Virus record (IMG/VR): IMGVR_UViG_3300017917_001336
Span: 62,001 to 126,000 of that record
Direction: 5' to 3' (one strand)
DNA from: a virus
DNA: 64,000 nt
Made by a program: the position numbers and the translations under genes. Below are positions 32,865 through 39,851 of this stretch, piece after piece (within the stretch, counting starts at the first letter, position 1; every line of letters starts with the position of its first letter). The notes beneath the pieces were generated by a model that was not told where the DNA came from, did no database searches, and saw nothing but the letters and a program-made list of their open reading frames with translations.

Positions 32865-33770
32865 TTAGCGGCTGTTACGCATACACGTTACTTCTACTAC
32901 GCTACGCCAGTTGCTGGGCATACTAACACGAATGTCCGCAACCTTAAGCACCATACGCAGGCTTAGCTCTCGCATACGCTCTGCATTGTTATTAATGTAG
33001 TCTACTACTTCTTGCTTGTCCTCATCAGTTAGCTTGTAGTCATCGAGCATACCGCACTCGTTAACTACCTGCTTGATACGCAACAGCTTCTCACGGGTAG
33101 TATCAATAGTCAGATCCAAATAGTGACAACGTGACTCCAATGCTTCCAAGTGATCGCGCAGCTTCTTTGACTTAACGTGATCGAACTTGATGTTGCTAAT
33201 AAAGATAGCACCACCGTGGAAGTCGAAACTGTTGGGCACACCTTCTTGTCTAAGCAAACGGCTGTCCGTGTTCCAATGGATAGTACGCTTCTTACCTGAG
33301 TCTAGCGCAGCCTTTAGGATGTTCAAGCTAAGGTCATCTAGCAGTACAGAGTCGCAGTCATCAAACACTAGGATGCATTTACGATCGCTGAACTCGTAGA
33401 GCTTTTTGTACAAGCCAATGGCACTCATTGCGCCCTTGACTACTTCGTATTTCTTCAGCTTGGTATCGTTGGCTACATTAGCAAACACATCATGCTTGCC
33501 CAGTACCCGTTCTACACCAAAGCTCTTACCAACACCCGGAGGGCCAGTTACGATCATAGCACGAACATCACCCTTCTTTACAGCACGGGTCATGTCTTCT
33601 AGAATCTGAAAACGTTGGCCCAAACGTTCCATAATACTTTCATCGGACTCGGCTTTGAGCTGGCGCTCTTTTTCTTTAATATAGTCCTTGTCCTGCTCCA
33701 AGCTGGCTGTAGTGCCTGCTGAGCTCTTTTTACCTTTGGGCATGTCTGCTAGTGTCATTACTTTTGCCAT
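32865..33770 (-). CDS. AAA+ ATPase, early
   Basis: 301 residues. A lysine and glutamate-rich N-terminal 60 residues precede a single AAA+ module. Walker A is GPPGVGKS at about residues 76-83, Walker B is CILVFDDCDSVLL near residue 133, sensor 1 is GAIFISN near residue 187 and an arginine-rich segment follows. The protein resembles single AAA ATPases encoded in many large myoviruses, whose role (DNA metabolism or remodelling) is not settled. It has its own sigma70-type promoter and the leader AAAGGAGCGAA, and is the last gene of the early array. Confidence 0.85.
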   Translation of the reverse strand: MAKVMTLADMPKGKKSSAGTTASLEQDKDYIKEKERQLKAESDESIMERLGQRFQILEDMTRAVKKGDVRAMIVTGPPGVGKSFGVERVLGKHDVFANVANDTKLKKYEVVKGAMSAIGLYKKLYEFSDRKCILVFDDCDSVLLDDLSLNILKAALDSGKKRTIHWNTDSRLLRQEGVPNSFDFHGGAIFISNIKFDHVKSKKLRDHLEALESRCHYLDLTIDTTREKLLRIKQVVNECGMLDDYKLTDEDKQEVVDYINNNAERMRELSLRMVLKVADIRVSMPSNWRSVVEVTCMRNSR

Positions 33771-33799
33771 GTGTGTTCGCTCCTTTATTTAAAACATCT

Positions 33800-33828
33800 A
33801 GTATACTATCGAATGCAGTCTTGGTCAA
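33800..33828 (-). promoter_or_regulatory. Early promoter for the AAA+ ATPase
   Basis: - strand TTGACC, 17 bp, TATACT. The -35 overlaps the stop codon of the upstream small gene. Confidence 0.8.
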
Positions 33829-33983
33829 CTCTTTTGAAACACGCTTTGCACATAGCACTCGGAGCCATATTGGGCTTCTACTAGTGCTCGAGCCTGTTGC
33901 GGATGGTTGGCCTGAACCACTTGGGTAATGTTTCTCAGTTGGGTGTCGCCACCCACTGAGAATGTAACTTCATACATGTTCAT
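33825..33983 (-). CDS. 52-residue protein, function unknown
   Basis: 52 residues: MNMYEVTFSVGGDTQLRN, then QANHPQQARALVEAQYG and ECYVQSVFQ. The pattern (strand, VVQANHPQQARALVEAQYG helix, strand) is typical of small phage proteins. Start overlaps the upstream stop (TAATG); its own stop lies inside the next promoter's -35 box. Confidence 0.68.
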   Translation of the reverse strand: MNMYEVTFSVGGDTQLRNITQVVQANHPQQARALVEAQYGSECYVQSVFQKS

Positions 33984-34324
33984 TAGTCGAGCCTCGAACC
34001 TGCGTAAGCATCAAACCCATACTTGCGGAGTACTTGGGCGCAAGCTTCTGCACCCGCTTCTAGTGTATCCACGTTCTGGACATAGAGCCCGGATGGGTTC
34101 CAAAGCTGGAATGCCTTGTTATAGCTTTGGCGGATGCCTGCTTCTTTGAGTGTGCGACCCAGTTTGGTGTTGCCTTTGATACCCAGGATATCAACCCAGG
34201 CAAAGCCACATGCGAACTGGTCACGTCCGCCTAGTTTGGTTTGGAAGAACAGGGTTGCTGCTTCGGTAGCTGCTTGGCTAGCTTCTGCTACGATGTCTTT
34301 GACTTGCTCGACTGTATATTGCAT
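33983..34324 (-). CDS. Small conserved-type phage protein
   Basis: 113 residues. Helical N-terminus rich in Ala, then DQFACGFAWVDILGIKGNTK and QSYNKAFQLWNPSG, a pattern seen in unnamed small proteins of diverse myoviruses. Leader AAGGAGCGAACC and promoter 34357-34385. Confidence 0.72.
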   Translation of the reverse strand: MQYTVEQVKDIVAEASQAATEAATLFFQTKLGGRDQFACGFAWVDILGIKGNTKLGRTLKEAGIRQSYNKAFQLWNPSGLYVQNVDTLEAGAEACAQVLRKYGFDAYAGSRLD

Positions 34325-34356
34325 GGTTCGCTCCTTGCTGTGTTGTTTAAGTATGT

Positions 34357-34385
34357 ATTATACTATTTCAGGGCCGGGTTGTCAA
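34357..34385 (-). promoter_or_regulatory. Early promoter
   Basis: - strand TTGACA, 17 bp, TATAAT; consensus at both boxes. It lies within the last codons of the upstream 45-residue gene. Confidence 0.88.
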
Positions 34386-34500
34386 CCGTTTGATTCCGGT
34401 ATTTTTGGACTAGACCTTCTGCGGCCATTGCGATGCAGAGTATAGCAAGGAATGCCCAAAGCTCGATGGTCATATAAAATGCGTTGATTACTTCGTTCAT
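34363..34500 (-). CDS. 45-residue single-span membrane protein
   Basis: MNEVINAFYMTIELWAFLAI then LCIAMAAEGLVQKYRNQ: one hydrophobic helix and a basic tail. Start overlaps the upstream stop (ATGA). The 3' third of the gene doubles as the next promoter. Confidence 0.62.
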   Translation of the reverse strand: MNEVINAFYMTIELWAFLAILCIAMAAEGLVQKYRNQTVDNPALK

Positions 34501-34829
34501 GCTGCCTCCTTAAGGGTTAGAATTTTTGCAGGGTAAGTAATAGAACCTTCCCACTCCAACTGGCTCTTTTCGAACTCAGTCATGTAATCATCGGCTACTA
34601 CACCGTAGGACACGATGTATTGGCGTGAGCCTATATCATCCCACTCTACTTCAGAACGGAAGTAGTTGACCAGCTCTGCTAGAGCTTCATCGGAGCGACC
34701 TGCTGCACCCAGCGGATAGAAGTAGTCCTCACCGCCTTTGAACTTCCAATACTGTGGGCACTCGCCGGTGCCGTCCCAATCGTGGGCACCATAGTTTTCC
34801 ATGTATTGGCAAGTAATGTGCAGTTTCAT
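34497..34829 (-). CDS. Small protein, function unknown
   Basis: 110 residues, aromatic-rich. QYMENYGAHDWDGTGECPQYWKFKG near the N-terminus (read with a break at GTG) resembles an unnamed family found in phages of many hosts. Leader AAAGGAGCGAATATG; promoter 34859-34887. Confidence 0.72.
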   Translation of the reverse strand: MKLHITCQYMENYGAHDWDGTGECPQYWKFKGGEDYFYPLGAAGRSDEALAELVNYFRSEVEWDDIGSRQYIVSYGVVADDYMTEFEKSQLEWEGSITYPAKILTLKEAA

Positions 34830-34858
34830 ATTCGCTCCTTTGTTTAACTTATGCTGCT

Positions 34859-34887
34859 AGTATAGCAAATTTGGGCTAGGCTGTCAA
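34859..34887 (-). promoter_or_regulatory. Early promoter with extended -10
   Basis: - strand TTGACA, 17 bp ending TGC, TATACT. Confidence 0.88.
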
Positions 34888-34891
34888 CCAA

Positions 34892-35119
34892 TTAGTCCCA
34901 GCTCTTTTTATCACCGAACTGCTCGTTCCACTGGTAGCCTGCGAGATAGGCTTGAACTTCTGTAGGTGTTAGATCCGTTACACGATCCGATGTGCCAGTG
35001 CCACCAACATAGTAATGTGGCTGGCGTCCACGGCCGTAGTAGCTGTCTGCAGAGCCTCTATCAAAAGGGCCGCCGTGGCGTTGATCGTATGCGTCTCGGG
35101 ATTCGTATGTAAATGGCAT
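34892..35119 (-). CDS. Small Tyr and Gly-rich protein
   Basis: 75 residues from ATG 35119, chosen because AAGGAGCGATACA precedes it; the longer frame runs through the promoter. Central RGSADSYYGRGRQPHYYVGG is flexible, and the C-terminal DLTPTEVQAYLAGYQWNEQFG looks helical. Similar short proteins occur in T4-like and other phages. Function unknown. Confidence 0.72.
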   Translation of the reverse strand: MPFTYESRDAYDQRHGGPFDRGSADSYYGRGRQPHYYVGGTGTSDRVTDLTPTEVQAYLAGYQWNEQFGDKKSWD

Positions 35120-35146
35120 TGTATCGCTCCTTGTTAGTATGTGTAC

Positions 35147-35175
35147 ATTATAGCAAGGAACAGCCAAACTGTCAA
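35147..35175 (-). promoter_or_regulatory. Early promoter inside an inverted repeat
   Basis: - strand TTGACA, 17 bp ending TGC, TATAAT. The -35 box lies in the loop of an 11-bp inverted repeat (35159-35169 with 35178-35188, one G-T pair). Confidence 0.88.
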
Positions 35176-35203
35176 CCGTTTGGTTGTTGTATTTTTACAA
35201 CAG

Positions 35204-35280
35204 TGGCCTGCCCGGAGGGAATCGAACCCCCAACCTACGGCTTAGAAGGCCGTTGCTCTATCCGGTTGAGCTACGGGCAG
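35204..35280 (-). tRNA. tRNA-Arg (anticodon TCT), CCA encoded
   Basis: 77 nt on the - strand including 3' CCA. Acceptor CTGCCCG pairs with CGGGCAG, the D arm contains AGCTCAACCGGATAGAGC, the anticodon loop is CTTCTAA (anticodon TCT, reading AGA), and the T arm contains GGTTCGATTCC. AGA is a frequent codon in the AT-rich phage genes, so it may supplement the host pool. Confidence 0.95.
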
Positions 35281-35285
35281 ATGAA

Positions 35286-35363
<78 letters not shown>

Positions 35364-35370
35364 GGTTGTG

Positions 35371-35559
35371 TTATCTACTTAGCTGTTTGATTGATTGGTA
35401 GTCACCATCACTGGTTTCTTCGAATACTTCTACAAAGTCGCACCCGTCATTAAATGTACGTTCTGCGAGTTGTATTGCTTCCTTCTTAGAGTGTGTGGTT
35501 TCGATGAGTTCTTGATGGCCATCTAGCTCGGCCCAAACTTCATACTGAGTCCAGCTCAT
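35371..35559 (-). CDS. Small protein, function unknown
   Basis: 62 residues; a beta-alpha-beta pattern (YEVWAELDGHQELIETTHSK then EAIQLAERTF). Overlaps the upstream gene by 20 bp. It lies just upstream of the tRNA genes and is probably co-transcribed with them. Confidence 0.62.
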   Translation of the reverse strand: MSWTQYEVWAELDGHQELIETTHSKKEAIQLAERTFNDGCDFVEVFEETSDGDYQSIKQLSR

Positions 35560-35731
35560 TTCTTTCTTTCTGGTTAAGAAGATCGCAAAGCATCTGTCCT
35601 AGTTGCTCTGCTTCGTGTCTATTGTCTCTTGCAATGATGCAGAGCACCCGCCCAGCTGGGACTGATTTAAAGTCCCTAACAACTACCCTATTAGGGCCGT
35701 AGTCGTCACTGAGCGAGCATCCGTATCGCAT
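35540..35731 (-). CDS. Small protein, function unknown
   Basis: 63 residues; alpha-beta pattern (NRVVVRDFKSVPAGRVLCII, then EAEQLGQMLCDLLN). It begins immediately after the stop of the gene upstream. Unusually it lacks the GGAGCG leader, consistent with translation coupled to the upstream gene. Confidence 0.6.
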   Translation of the reverse strand: MRYGCSLSDDYGPNRVVVRDFKSVPAGRVLCIIARDNRHEAEQLGQMLCDLLNQKERNELDSV

Positions 35732-36097
35732 TTAGAAAGGTGCGTCTTCTGCGTCTGCAGGAACAGCAGCCTTAGCCTTAGTCTTTGACTGTGCCTTAGC
35801 AGGAGCCTTCGCAGGTGCTGCCTTAGCTTTAGGAGCTTTGGGTGCCTTAGGAGCCTTGTCTTCCAAGTACTCCGCAATCGCTGACTGTGCAGCGGCGTCC
35901 TGGAACTCGTCCATAGACTGAAGCTGTTTGACAGCCTCATACTTCGAAACAGCTTCGTCGAGCTCAGCAAGACGAATGTCTTCGTGGCCATGTTTAGCCA
36001 GTACTTTGATACGCATAATATCAGTTGCAAAGCGCACCTTGTACTCGCCATTGAGTTTCGAAACGCCAACGATGTTAAAAGTTTTATCTGTAGCCAT
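35732..36097 (-). CDS. Small DNA-metabolism-like protein with SSB-type acidic tip
   Basis: 121 residues from ATG 36097 (ribosome binding site AGAGGT); a longer frame runs through the promoter. Residues 1-75 form a small domain (TFNIVGVSKLNGEYKVRFA, DIMRIKVLAKHGHEDIRLAE). Then a Lys-Ala-Pro linker (repeats of KAPKAP) leads to the C-terminal ADAEDAPF. That tip resembles the bacterial SSB tail (DDDIPF-type: acidic residues then Pro-Phe) that recruits repair and replication proteins. Related N-terminal domains occur in cyanophages. The mimicry is inference. Confidence 0.72.
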   Translation of the reverse strand: MATDKTFNIVGVSKLNGEYKVRFATDIMRIKVLAKHGHEDIRLAELDEAVSKYEAVKQLQSMDEFQDAAAQSAIAEYLEDKAPKAPKAPKAKAAPAKAPAKAQSKTKAKAAVPADAEDAPF

Positions 36098-36157
36098 TGT
36101 AATACCTCTTTCTGTGTGTGGTTTAAGTTTATATGCCAGTTTCCTTAGCATGTTTCT

Positions 36158-36186
36158 ATTATAAGTTCATTTGCTCGGTTTGTCAA
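36158..36186 (-). promoter_or_regulatory. Early promoter
   Basis: - strand TTGACA, 17 bp, TATAAT; overlaps the 3' end of the upstream gene. Confidence 0.88.
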
Positions 36187-36436
36187 CCGTTTTGTGCCTC
36201 TTTTGGGCAACCAATTTCTCTTTCTCTTTGCCAAATTCCTTTTCTGAGTAGTATTCAATCAAATGGTGTCTAATCATTAGGGTTAGATCCATTCCGGAAT
36301 CATCTGGGCAGATAAATCGGACTGGACAGTATCCCCAACTCCTCGTTTGGACAAACTGGTAATACCAGCGCCTATGATCCTTGTTGTAAGGATCAAAGGC
36401 TACCAGCGGGCGTGAATAATATTCTAACTTACTCAC
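36167..36436 (-). CDS. Small protein with GTG start, function unknown
   Basis: 89 residues; GTG at 36436 overlaps the stop of the small frame before it. Contains PLVAFDPYNKDHRRWYYQFV and CPVRFICPDDSGMDLTLMIR with a lysine-rich C-terminus. Its last codons cover the next promoter. Family not recognised. Confidence 0.6.
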   Translation of the reverse strand: MSKLEYYSRPLVAFDPYNKDHRRWYYQFVQTRSWGYCPVRFICPDDSGMDLTLMIRHHLIEYYSEKEFGKEKEKLVAQKRHKTVDKPSK

Positions 36437-36536
36437 GATCCTCTATCCATAGACGCATAATTGCATCCAATTGGTCCATCGCTTCTTTACTTGCTACCAT
36501 GTGGTTCCAATCCTCTCTTTTCAATGCCATCTTCAT
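36429..36536 (-). CDS. Short candidate gene bridging two genes
   Basis: 35 codons from ATG 36536 (MKMALKREDWNHMVASKEAM then DQLDAIMRLWIEDRE); a start at ATG 36500 with GAGAGGA upstream is also possible. It overlaps the end of the 211-residue gene and the GTG start of the next, the usual coupled layout here. Weakly supported. Confidence 0.4.
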   Translation of the reverse strand: MKMALKREDWNHMVASKEAMDQLDAIMRLWIEDRE

Positions 36537-37122
36537 ACCATTCCTGGACTTCGTCCATTTCCTCTGCTTCATACTCTGCCATTGACTCACTGATACCAAA
36601 CATCTCGTCCAGTTCCTCGCCAATGGTGTCTACAACAGTCTTAGAGTTGGTGCCACCGTAATCGTAGCACTCGTCGTAACCGTCTTCGAACTTGCCCACA
36701 TAAGCCATACCTGGCTCGTAGTAGTAAGCACGAACTTCAAAGCCTTGCTCAACCAACTCTTCGTAAACACCCATAGGAGGGCTCCACGCAGAGTCAAATC
36801 CAAATTCAATAGTGTTGTCTTCTACAACAACAGCCTCAGGGTCATAAGCATCAACATCCCATTTGGTGCCCCAGCGGCCTACGCAGAAGTCATACCAGTT
36901 GCCATAGCCATACTTCTCGACATTTTCAGCAGTCTTACGAACCAATTCAATTTGGTCCGGGTTGTCATCGCTACCCACGCAACCTGCTACAATGTTCAGG
37001 TCCTCTGGAACAGGAATGACGTGTTTAAGGAATCTGCCTTCGCGGACAGCACTCGCAAGCGCCTCTATTTTAGCAGAGTCAGTGTGTGAAATTGTGACGT
37101 TGTTATTGCACCAATTAGGCAT
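36487..37122 (-). CDS. Api92/YubB-like ferredoxin-fold phage protein
   Basis: 211 residues. Begins MPNWCNNNVTISH, the signature of the Api92-like/YubB (DUF1281) phage and plasmid proteins, followed by FLKHVIPVPEDL and NWYDFCVGRWGTKWDV near residue 75. The distal half is very acidic and Tyr-rich. Function of the family is unknown. Leader TAGGAGCGAACT; co-transcribed with the gene upstream (18-bp gap). Confidence 0.82.
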   Translation of the reverse strand: MPNWCNNNVTISHTDSAKIEALASAVREGRFLKHVIPVPEDLNIVAGCVGSDDNPDQIELVRKTAENVEKYGYGNWYDFCVGRWGTKWDVDAYDPEAVVVEDNTIEFGFDSAWSPPMGVYEELVEQGFEVRAYYYEPGMAYVGKFEDGYDECYDYGGTNSKTVVDTIGEELDEMFGISESMAEYEAEEMDEVQEWYEDGIEKRGLEPHGSK

Positions 37123-37140
37123 AGTTCGCTCCTATGTTGT

Positions 37141-37404
37141 TTAAGAAAATTCGTAAAAGGTTACGCTAGGGTCAATGCTCATCAACTCGCGGGCTGCACG
37201 GCGCAGATAAGTTGCACGGTCCTGCAGGGCCTTACCACGCAGTTCGCCATCGCAAGTAAGGTTCTCTGGGCTAAGGTCCGCATCCAAAGAGTTCGCAATC
37301 TTCTGGCGGTCCTCTGCGTTGAGCAGGCTCAAGGCCTTGCTACCAAAGATAGCACCCCAACGGTTCTTTTGCTCTACATAGTGTTCGATAGTTGAAATAT
37401 TCAT
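37141..37404 (-). CDS. Small protein, function unknown
   Basis: 87 residues, helical (KALSLLNAEDRQKIANSLDA, DRATYLRRAARELMSIDPSV). Leader CAGGAGCGAAA and promoter 37434-37462. Confidence 0.65.
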   Translation of the reverse strand: MNISTIEHYVEQKNRWGAIFGSKALSLLNAEDRQKIANSLDADLSPENLTCDGELRGKALQDRATYLRRAARELMSIDPSVTFYEFS

Positions 37405-37433
37405 TTTCGCTCCTGTTTATTTACTATAACTCT

Positions 37434-37462
37434 ATTGTAAGCTCAAATGATCACTTTGTCAA
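37434..37462 (-). promoter_or_regulatory. Early promoter
   Basis: - strand TTGACA, 17 bp, TACAAT. The -35 box overlaps the stop of the upstream gene. Confidence 0.8.
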
Positions 37463-37696
37463 CCGGAACTGATCAATAACCCTATTAGCTTCAGGGAAAT
37501 CGGTGTTGTTTTTCTGCAACATTTCCTCGTCCACGCACTCCATAATCATTAGACGCTGGAGCAGTTCTGCTTGGTGTTGCTGGGCAGGGTCGAGCGCATC
37601 GTACCAGTTGAGGAAGTCCTCTTCGGTTTCAAGTTCGTTCCACATGAAGTCCAGCATCTCCACTTGTTCTTCAGTTAGGTTGTTGATCGTAGGCAT
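37451..37696 (-). CDS. Small acidic helical protein
   Basis: 81 residues, acidic, helical (LTEEQVEMLDFMWNELETEE then AELLQRLMIMECVDEEM). One base separates it from the upstream stop, so it is coupled to the HTH-like gene. Function unknown. Confidence 0.62.
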   Translation of the reverse strand: MPTINNLTEEQVEMLDFMWNELETEEDFLNWYDALDPAQQHQAELLQRLMIMECVDEEMLQKNNTDFPEANRVIDQFRLTK

Positions 37697-37697
37697 A

Positions 37698-37874
37698 TTA
37701 GGAGTTGATAGTTGCGTTAGGGCTGTATTCCTCGTCTACACCGCACCCGTTGGACTCAATCCAATCGTATACGATATCCACAGGACAGCCTAGTTGGACA
37801 GCAATACTCTTAGGGCCATAGCCCTCAATGTAGAGCTGTTCAATGTCGTATGCTAGGTCTTTCAGTTTAGTCAT
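37698..37874 (-). CDS. 58-residue helix-turn-helix-like protein
   Basis: 58 residues. MTKLKDLAYDIEQLYIEGYG then PKSIAVQLGCPVDIVYDWIE has the helix-turn-helix pattern of sigma or resolvase-type DNA-binding segments (G in the turn, hydrophobic anchors). Similar mini-proteins occur in T4-like cyanophages. It overlaps the upstream gene by 8 bp. A DNA-binding regulator is plausible. Confidence 0.7.
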   Translation of the reverse strand: MTKLKDLAYDIEQLYIEGYGPKSIAVQLGCPVDIVYDWIESNGCGVDEEYSPNATINS

Positions 37875-38079
37875 CGTAGGCCTCCTCGCCCAATTCAGTT
37901 ACTTCTTCTTCCAGCACCATTACGTCAATGATGCGAGCTGTTTGATCTTCGTTGCTTACGCCCTGGAACGCAGTACGAAAGGATTGATACTCACCGAGGA
38001 AGTCATAGACATCCATTCGGTCCCAGCCCTCTGGCACTTCAATCTCTTGCCGGAGGATAGTTGTTACATAGGCTTTCAT
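37867..38079 (-). CDS. Small acidic protein, function unknown
   Basis: 70 residues (YVTTILRQEIEVPEGWDRMD, acidic C-terminus EEEVTELGEEAYDD). Overlaps the upstream gene by 4 bp (ATGA) and the downstream gene by 8 bp, with AGGAGGCAGC as ribosome binding site. Confidence 0.62.
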   Translation of the reverse strand: MKAYVTTILRQEIEVPEGWDRMDVYDFLGEYQSFRTAFQGVSNEDQTARIIDVMVLEEEVTELGEEAYDD

Positions 38080-38558
38080 GCTGCCTCCTTCTCTGCTTGG
38101 AACGCAAATGCTTCTTCCAGTGTAAGGAACTCGCCGTCAGTGCCGTAAAAGTCAACAAACCAAGTAGCCTTGCCGTTTACATTGCGCAGGATGTATTCGT
38201 ACTCCTCACGCTGGTGCTCTCGTGCATATTCCTCAAAGTTCTTAAAACGCTTGGCACCCACACCCTCTTCGCCGCGATCGCGACCGTAGAAGGTAGTAAT
38301 TTGTTGGCGTGCTTCTTGCTCTGCTTGGTACTCAGGGGTACCGTACTTGGCTTGTATGTCAAAGCTGTGCTTCTCGCCAATCTCAGGGCCCAGCGAGCTA
38401 ACATCGCCCAAGTCCATAAGCTTCTGCACTTTGAAGGGATCCATGTAGTGATCGCGCAGGATAACACCGTTGTGATCTAAGTAACCGTCCCAGTGGCAGT
38501 AGATCTGATCCACAGTACCGTCTGCGTATTCAATTGCAATAGTTGATCGTGTAGCCAT
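38076..38558 (-). CDS. Conserved phage protein of unknown function
   Basis: 160 residues. MATRSTIAIEYADGTVDQIY then CHWDGYLDHNGVILRDHY is a well-conserved start found in unnamed proteins of many T4-like and other large phages, followed by KVQKLMDLGDVSSLG. The C-terminus is GKATWFVDFYGTDGEF then LTLEEAF. Leader CAGGAGCGAAA and promoter 38590-38618. Confidence 0.8.
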   Translation of the reverse strand: MATRSTIAIEYADGTVDQIYCHWDGYLDHNGVILRDHYMDPFKVQKLMDLGDVSSLGPEIGEKHSFDIQAKYGTPEYQAEQEARQQITTFYGRDRGEEGVGAKRFKNFEEYAREHQREEYEYILRNVNGKATWFVDFYGTDGEFLTLEEAFAFQAEKEAA

Positions 38559-38589
38559 TTGTTTCGCTCCTGTGTGTGTTTAAGCCTTA

Positions 38590-38618
38590 ATTATACAACC
38601 TTTTGGGTCCGCTGTCAA
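38590..38618 (-). promoter_or_regulatory. Early promoter
   Basis: - strand TTGACA, 17 bp, TATAAT; consensus at both boxes. Overlaps the end of the upstream gene. Confidence 0.88.
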
Positions 38619-38851
38619 GCCACTTCTTTGTAGACTTTGTAGCCGTAGATCGCCAGCTTGCGGATAGCCGATTGGATCTCGCCGTAGGTCTCGTTGAGGT
38701 CTTCTAGGCACTTCTTAGCATCTTTGATAGTGTCTGCGGTGCAGGTCTCGCCTGAGTAGATGTGTCTGCAGTCGTAGTAACGATCGCCATCGTCAGTGAC
38801 CAGTTGGTAAGTGCCAAAGGTCTTGTACATTGTCATCTCGCCTGTTTTCAT
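38615..38851 (-). CDS. Small protein, function unknown
   Basis: 78 residues from ATG 38851 after AAGGAGCGAGCG; a longer frame would start inside the structured leader and is rejected. Contains TYQLVTDDGDRYYDCRHIYS then IKDAKKCLEDLNETYGEIQ. It is preceded by an unusually long 210-nt leader. Confidence 0.65.
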   Translation of the reverse strand: MKTGEMTMYKTFGTYQLVTDDGDRYYDCRHIYSGETCTADTIKDAKKCLEDLNETYGEIQSAIRKLAIYGYKVYKEVA

Positions 38852-39064
38852 CGCTCGCTCCTTGTTGATTAATCTGTTGGGGAACTCCGGACTAGCCGCT
38901 AGCACCGTCTGCTAGATCGTCTGCCTTCGTCATTACCGCCTACCTTCTCCGCCGCTTCTCCGAGCTTACGCCCTGTTTCATGTGCTTAGATTGAGCGTGA
39001 CCGTCGCCACTGTCCTAACCCTCTAAGCACCTAACGGTGTAGGTAACCCCTAATTCCTTACTAT
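38852..39064 (-). ncRNA. Structured leader or small RNA, about 210 nt
   Basis: Gene-free, GC-richer than its surroundings and transcribed from promoter 39071-39099. It holds a perfect 9-bp helix (38982-38990 with 39022-39030, GTGCTTAGA and complement) and a 6-bp hairpin (38899-38904 with 38910-38915). Other early genes have leaders of about 25-40 nt, so this long insert is likely a functional RNA, either a 5' regulatory leader or a separate transcript. No known RNA family was recognised. Confidence 0.5.
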
Positions 39065-39067
39065 GTG

Positions 39068-39325
39068 TTAATTATAAGCCCAAACCTCAACCTTGTCAAC
39101 CTCTGCAATAACCCTACTGCCTGTATGGGTAATGTAAACTTTAGTACTATCTGTACCGCCTTCAACTAGGAAGACAGCCATGTAGACGAATTGCCCACCG
39201 TTGCTTATGCCCAGGAACTTGCACGAGCTGAACGCAGGGCCCTTATAGCCATTCTCGCGGGCTAGGCTGTTGAGCGTAGGCCCATTGTAGGAGATAAGAG
39301 TTTTTAGTGTCTCTGGGGTAATCAT
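39068..39325 (-). CDS. Small protein whose end encodes the next promoter
   Basis: 85 residues (LISYNGPTLNSLARENGYK, GQFVYMAVFLVEGGTDSTKV). The ribosome binding site GAGGAG is inside the upstream gene, with ATGA overlap. The final residues V-D-K-V-E-V-W-A-Y-N are encoded by the next promoter: GTTGAC for the -35 and TATAAT for Tyr-Asn. Confidence 0.65.
   Translation of the reverse strand: MITPETLKTLISYNGPTLNSLARENGYKGPAFSSCKFLGISNGGQFVYMAVFLVEGGTDSTKVYITHTGSRVIAEVDKVEVWAYN
39071..39099 (-). promoter_or_regulatory. Early promoter embedded in a coding end
   Basis: - strand TTGACA, 17 bp, TATAAT. Drives the structured leader and the gene at 38615-38851. Confidence 0.88.
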
Positions 39326-39474
39326 TTAGGCTCCTCAATTTTTAAGTTAGACAACACGGCTTCTAGTGTGTCGTAAGCCATTTGCCAACGATCCCCAGGG
39401 ATGTTATAGATCTGACTAATAGCATCGTTGAGAGTAGCTAGAGCCTCTAGCTTCTTGTAGTCTTGCTCAGTCAT
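39322..39474 (-). CDS. 50-residue protein, function unknown
   Basis: MTEQDYKKLEALATLNDAIS then QIYNIPGDRWQMAYDTLEAV: two helices. Overlaps both neighbours by 4 bp (ATGA), as expected for a coupled operon gene. Confidence 0.62.
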   Translation of the reverse strand: MTEQDYKKLEALATLNDAISQIYNIPGDRWQMAYDTLEAVLSNLKIEEPK

Positions 39475-39791
39475 TCTGCATCCTCCTCTACTGCTTCGTC
39501 TTCCAAGCAGTCAAAGCAGTCCTCTACACGATTGTGTCCCTGATAGATAGTGTAGTCGCCAATTTGTGTTTTACATTCTTTGTCAATGTACTCGAAGCCG
39601 CCGTAGTACTCTAAGCTACGGGCATTGTCGCTAACAATAACACGCTCGCCTCTGTCAATGTACACACGGCCGCAACGGATGTCTAGTCCCAGCTTGTCAG
39701 CACTCACCCGTTCCATACCCGCTACAAAACGCTCAATGCCGTAGCTAACCTCGTCTACAACATCCAAAATGCTAGTGCAGTCTTTAAACAT
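39471..39791 (-). CDS. Small acidic protein, function unknown
   Basis: 106 residues with a beta-rich core (LGLDIRCGRVYIDRGERVIV, then SLEYYGGFEYIDKE) and an acidic Cys-containing tail. Leader AAAGGAGCGAAACT and promoter 39823-39851. Confidence 0.65.
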   Translation of the reverse strand: MFKDCTSILDVVDEVSYGIERFVAGMERVSADKLGLDIRCGRVYIDRGERVIVSDNARSLEYYGGFEYIDKECKTQIGDYTIYQGHNRVEDCFDCLEDEAVEEDAE

Positions 39792-39822
39792 AGTTTCGCT
39801 CCTTTTGTTTAACTTAGCCTAT

Positions 39823-39851
39823 AGTATAGCACCGAGGGCCCAAACTGTCAA
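39823..39851 (-). promoter_or_regulatory. Early promoter with extended -10
   Basis: - strand TTGACA, 17 bp ending TGC, TATACT; spacer begins GTTTGGGC, shared with several neighbours. Confidence 0.88.
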
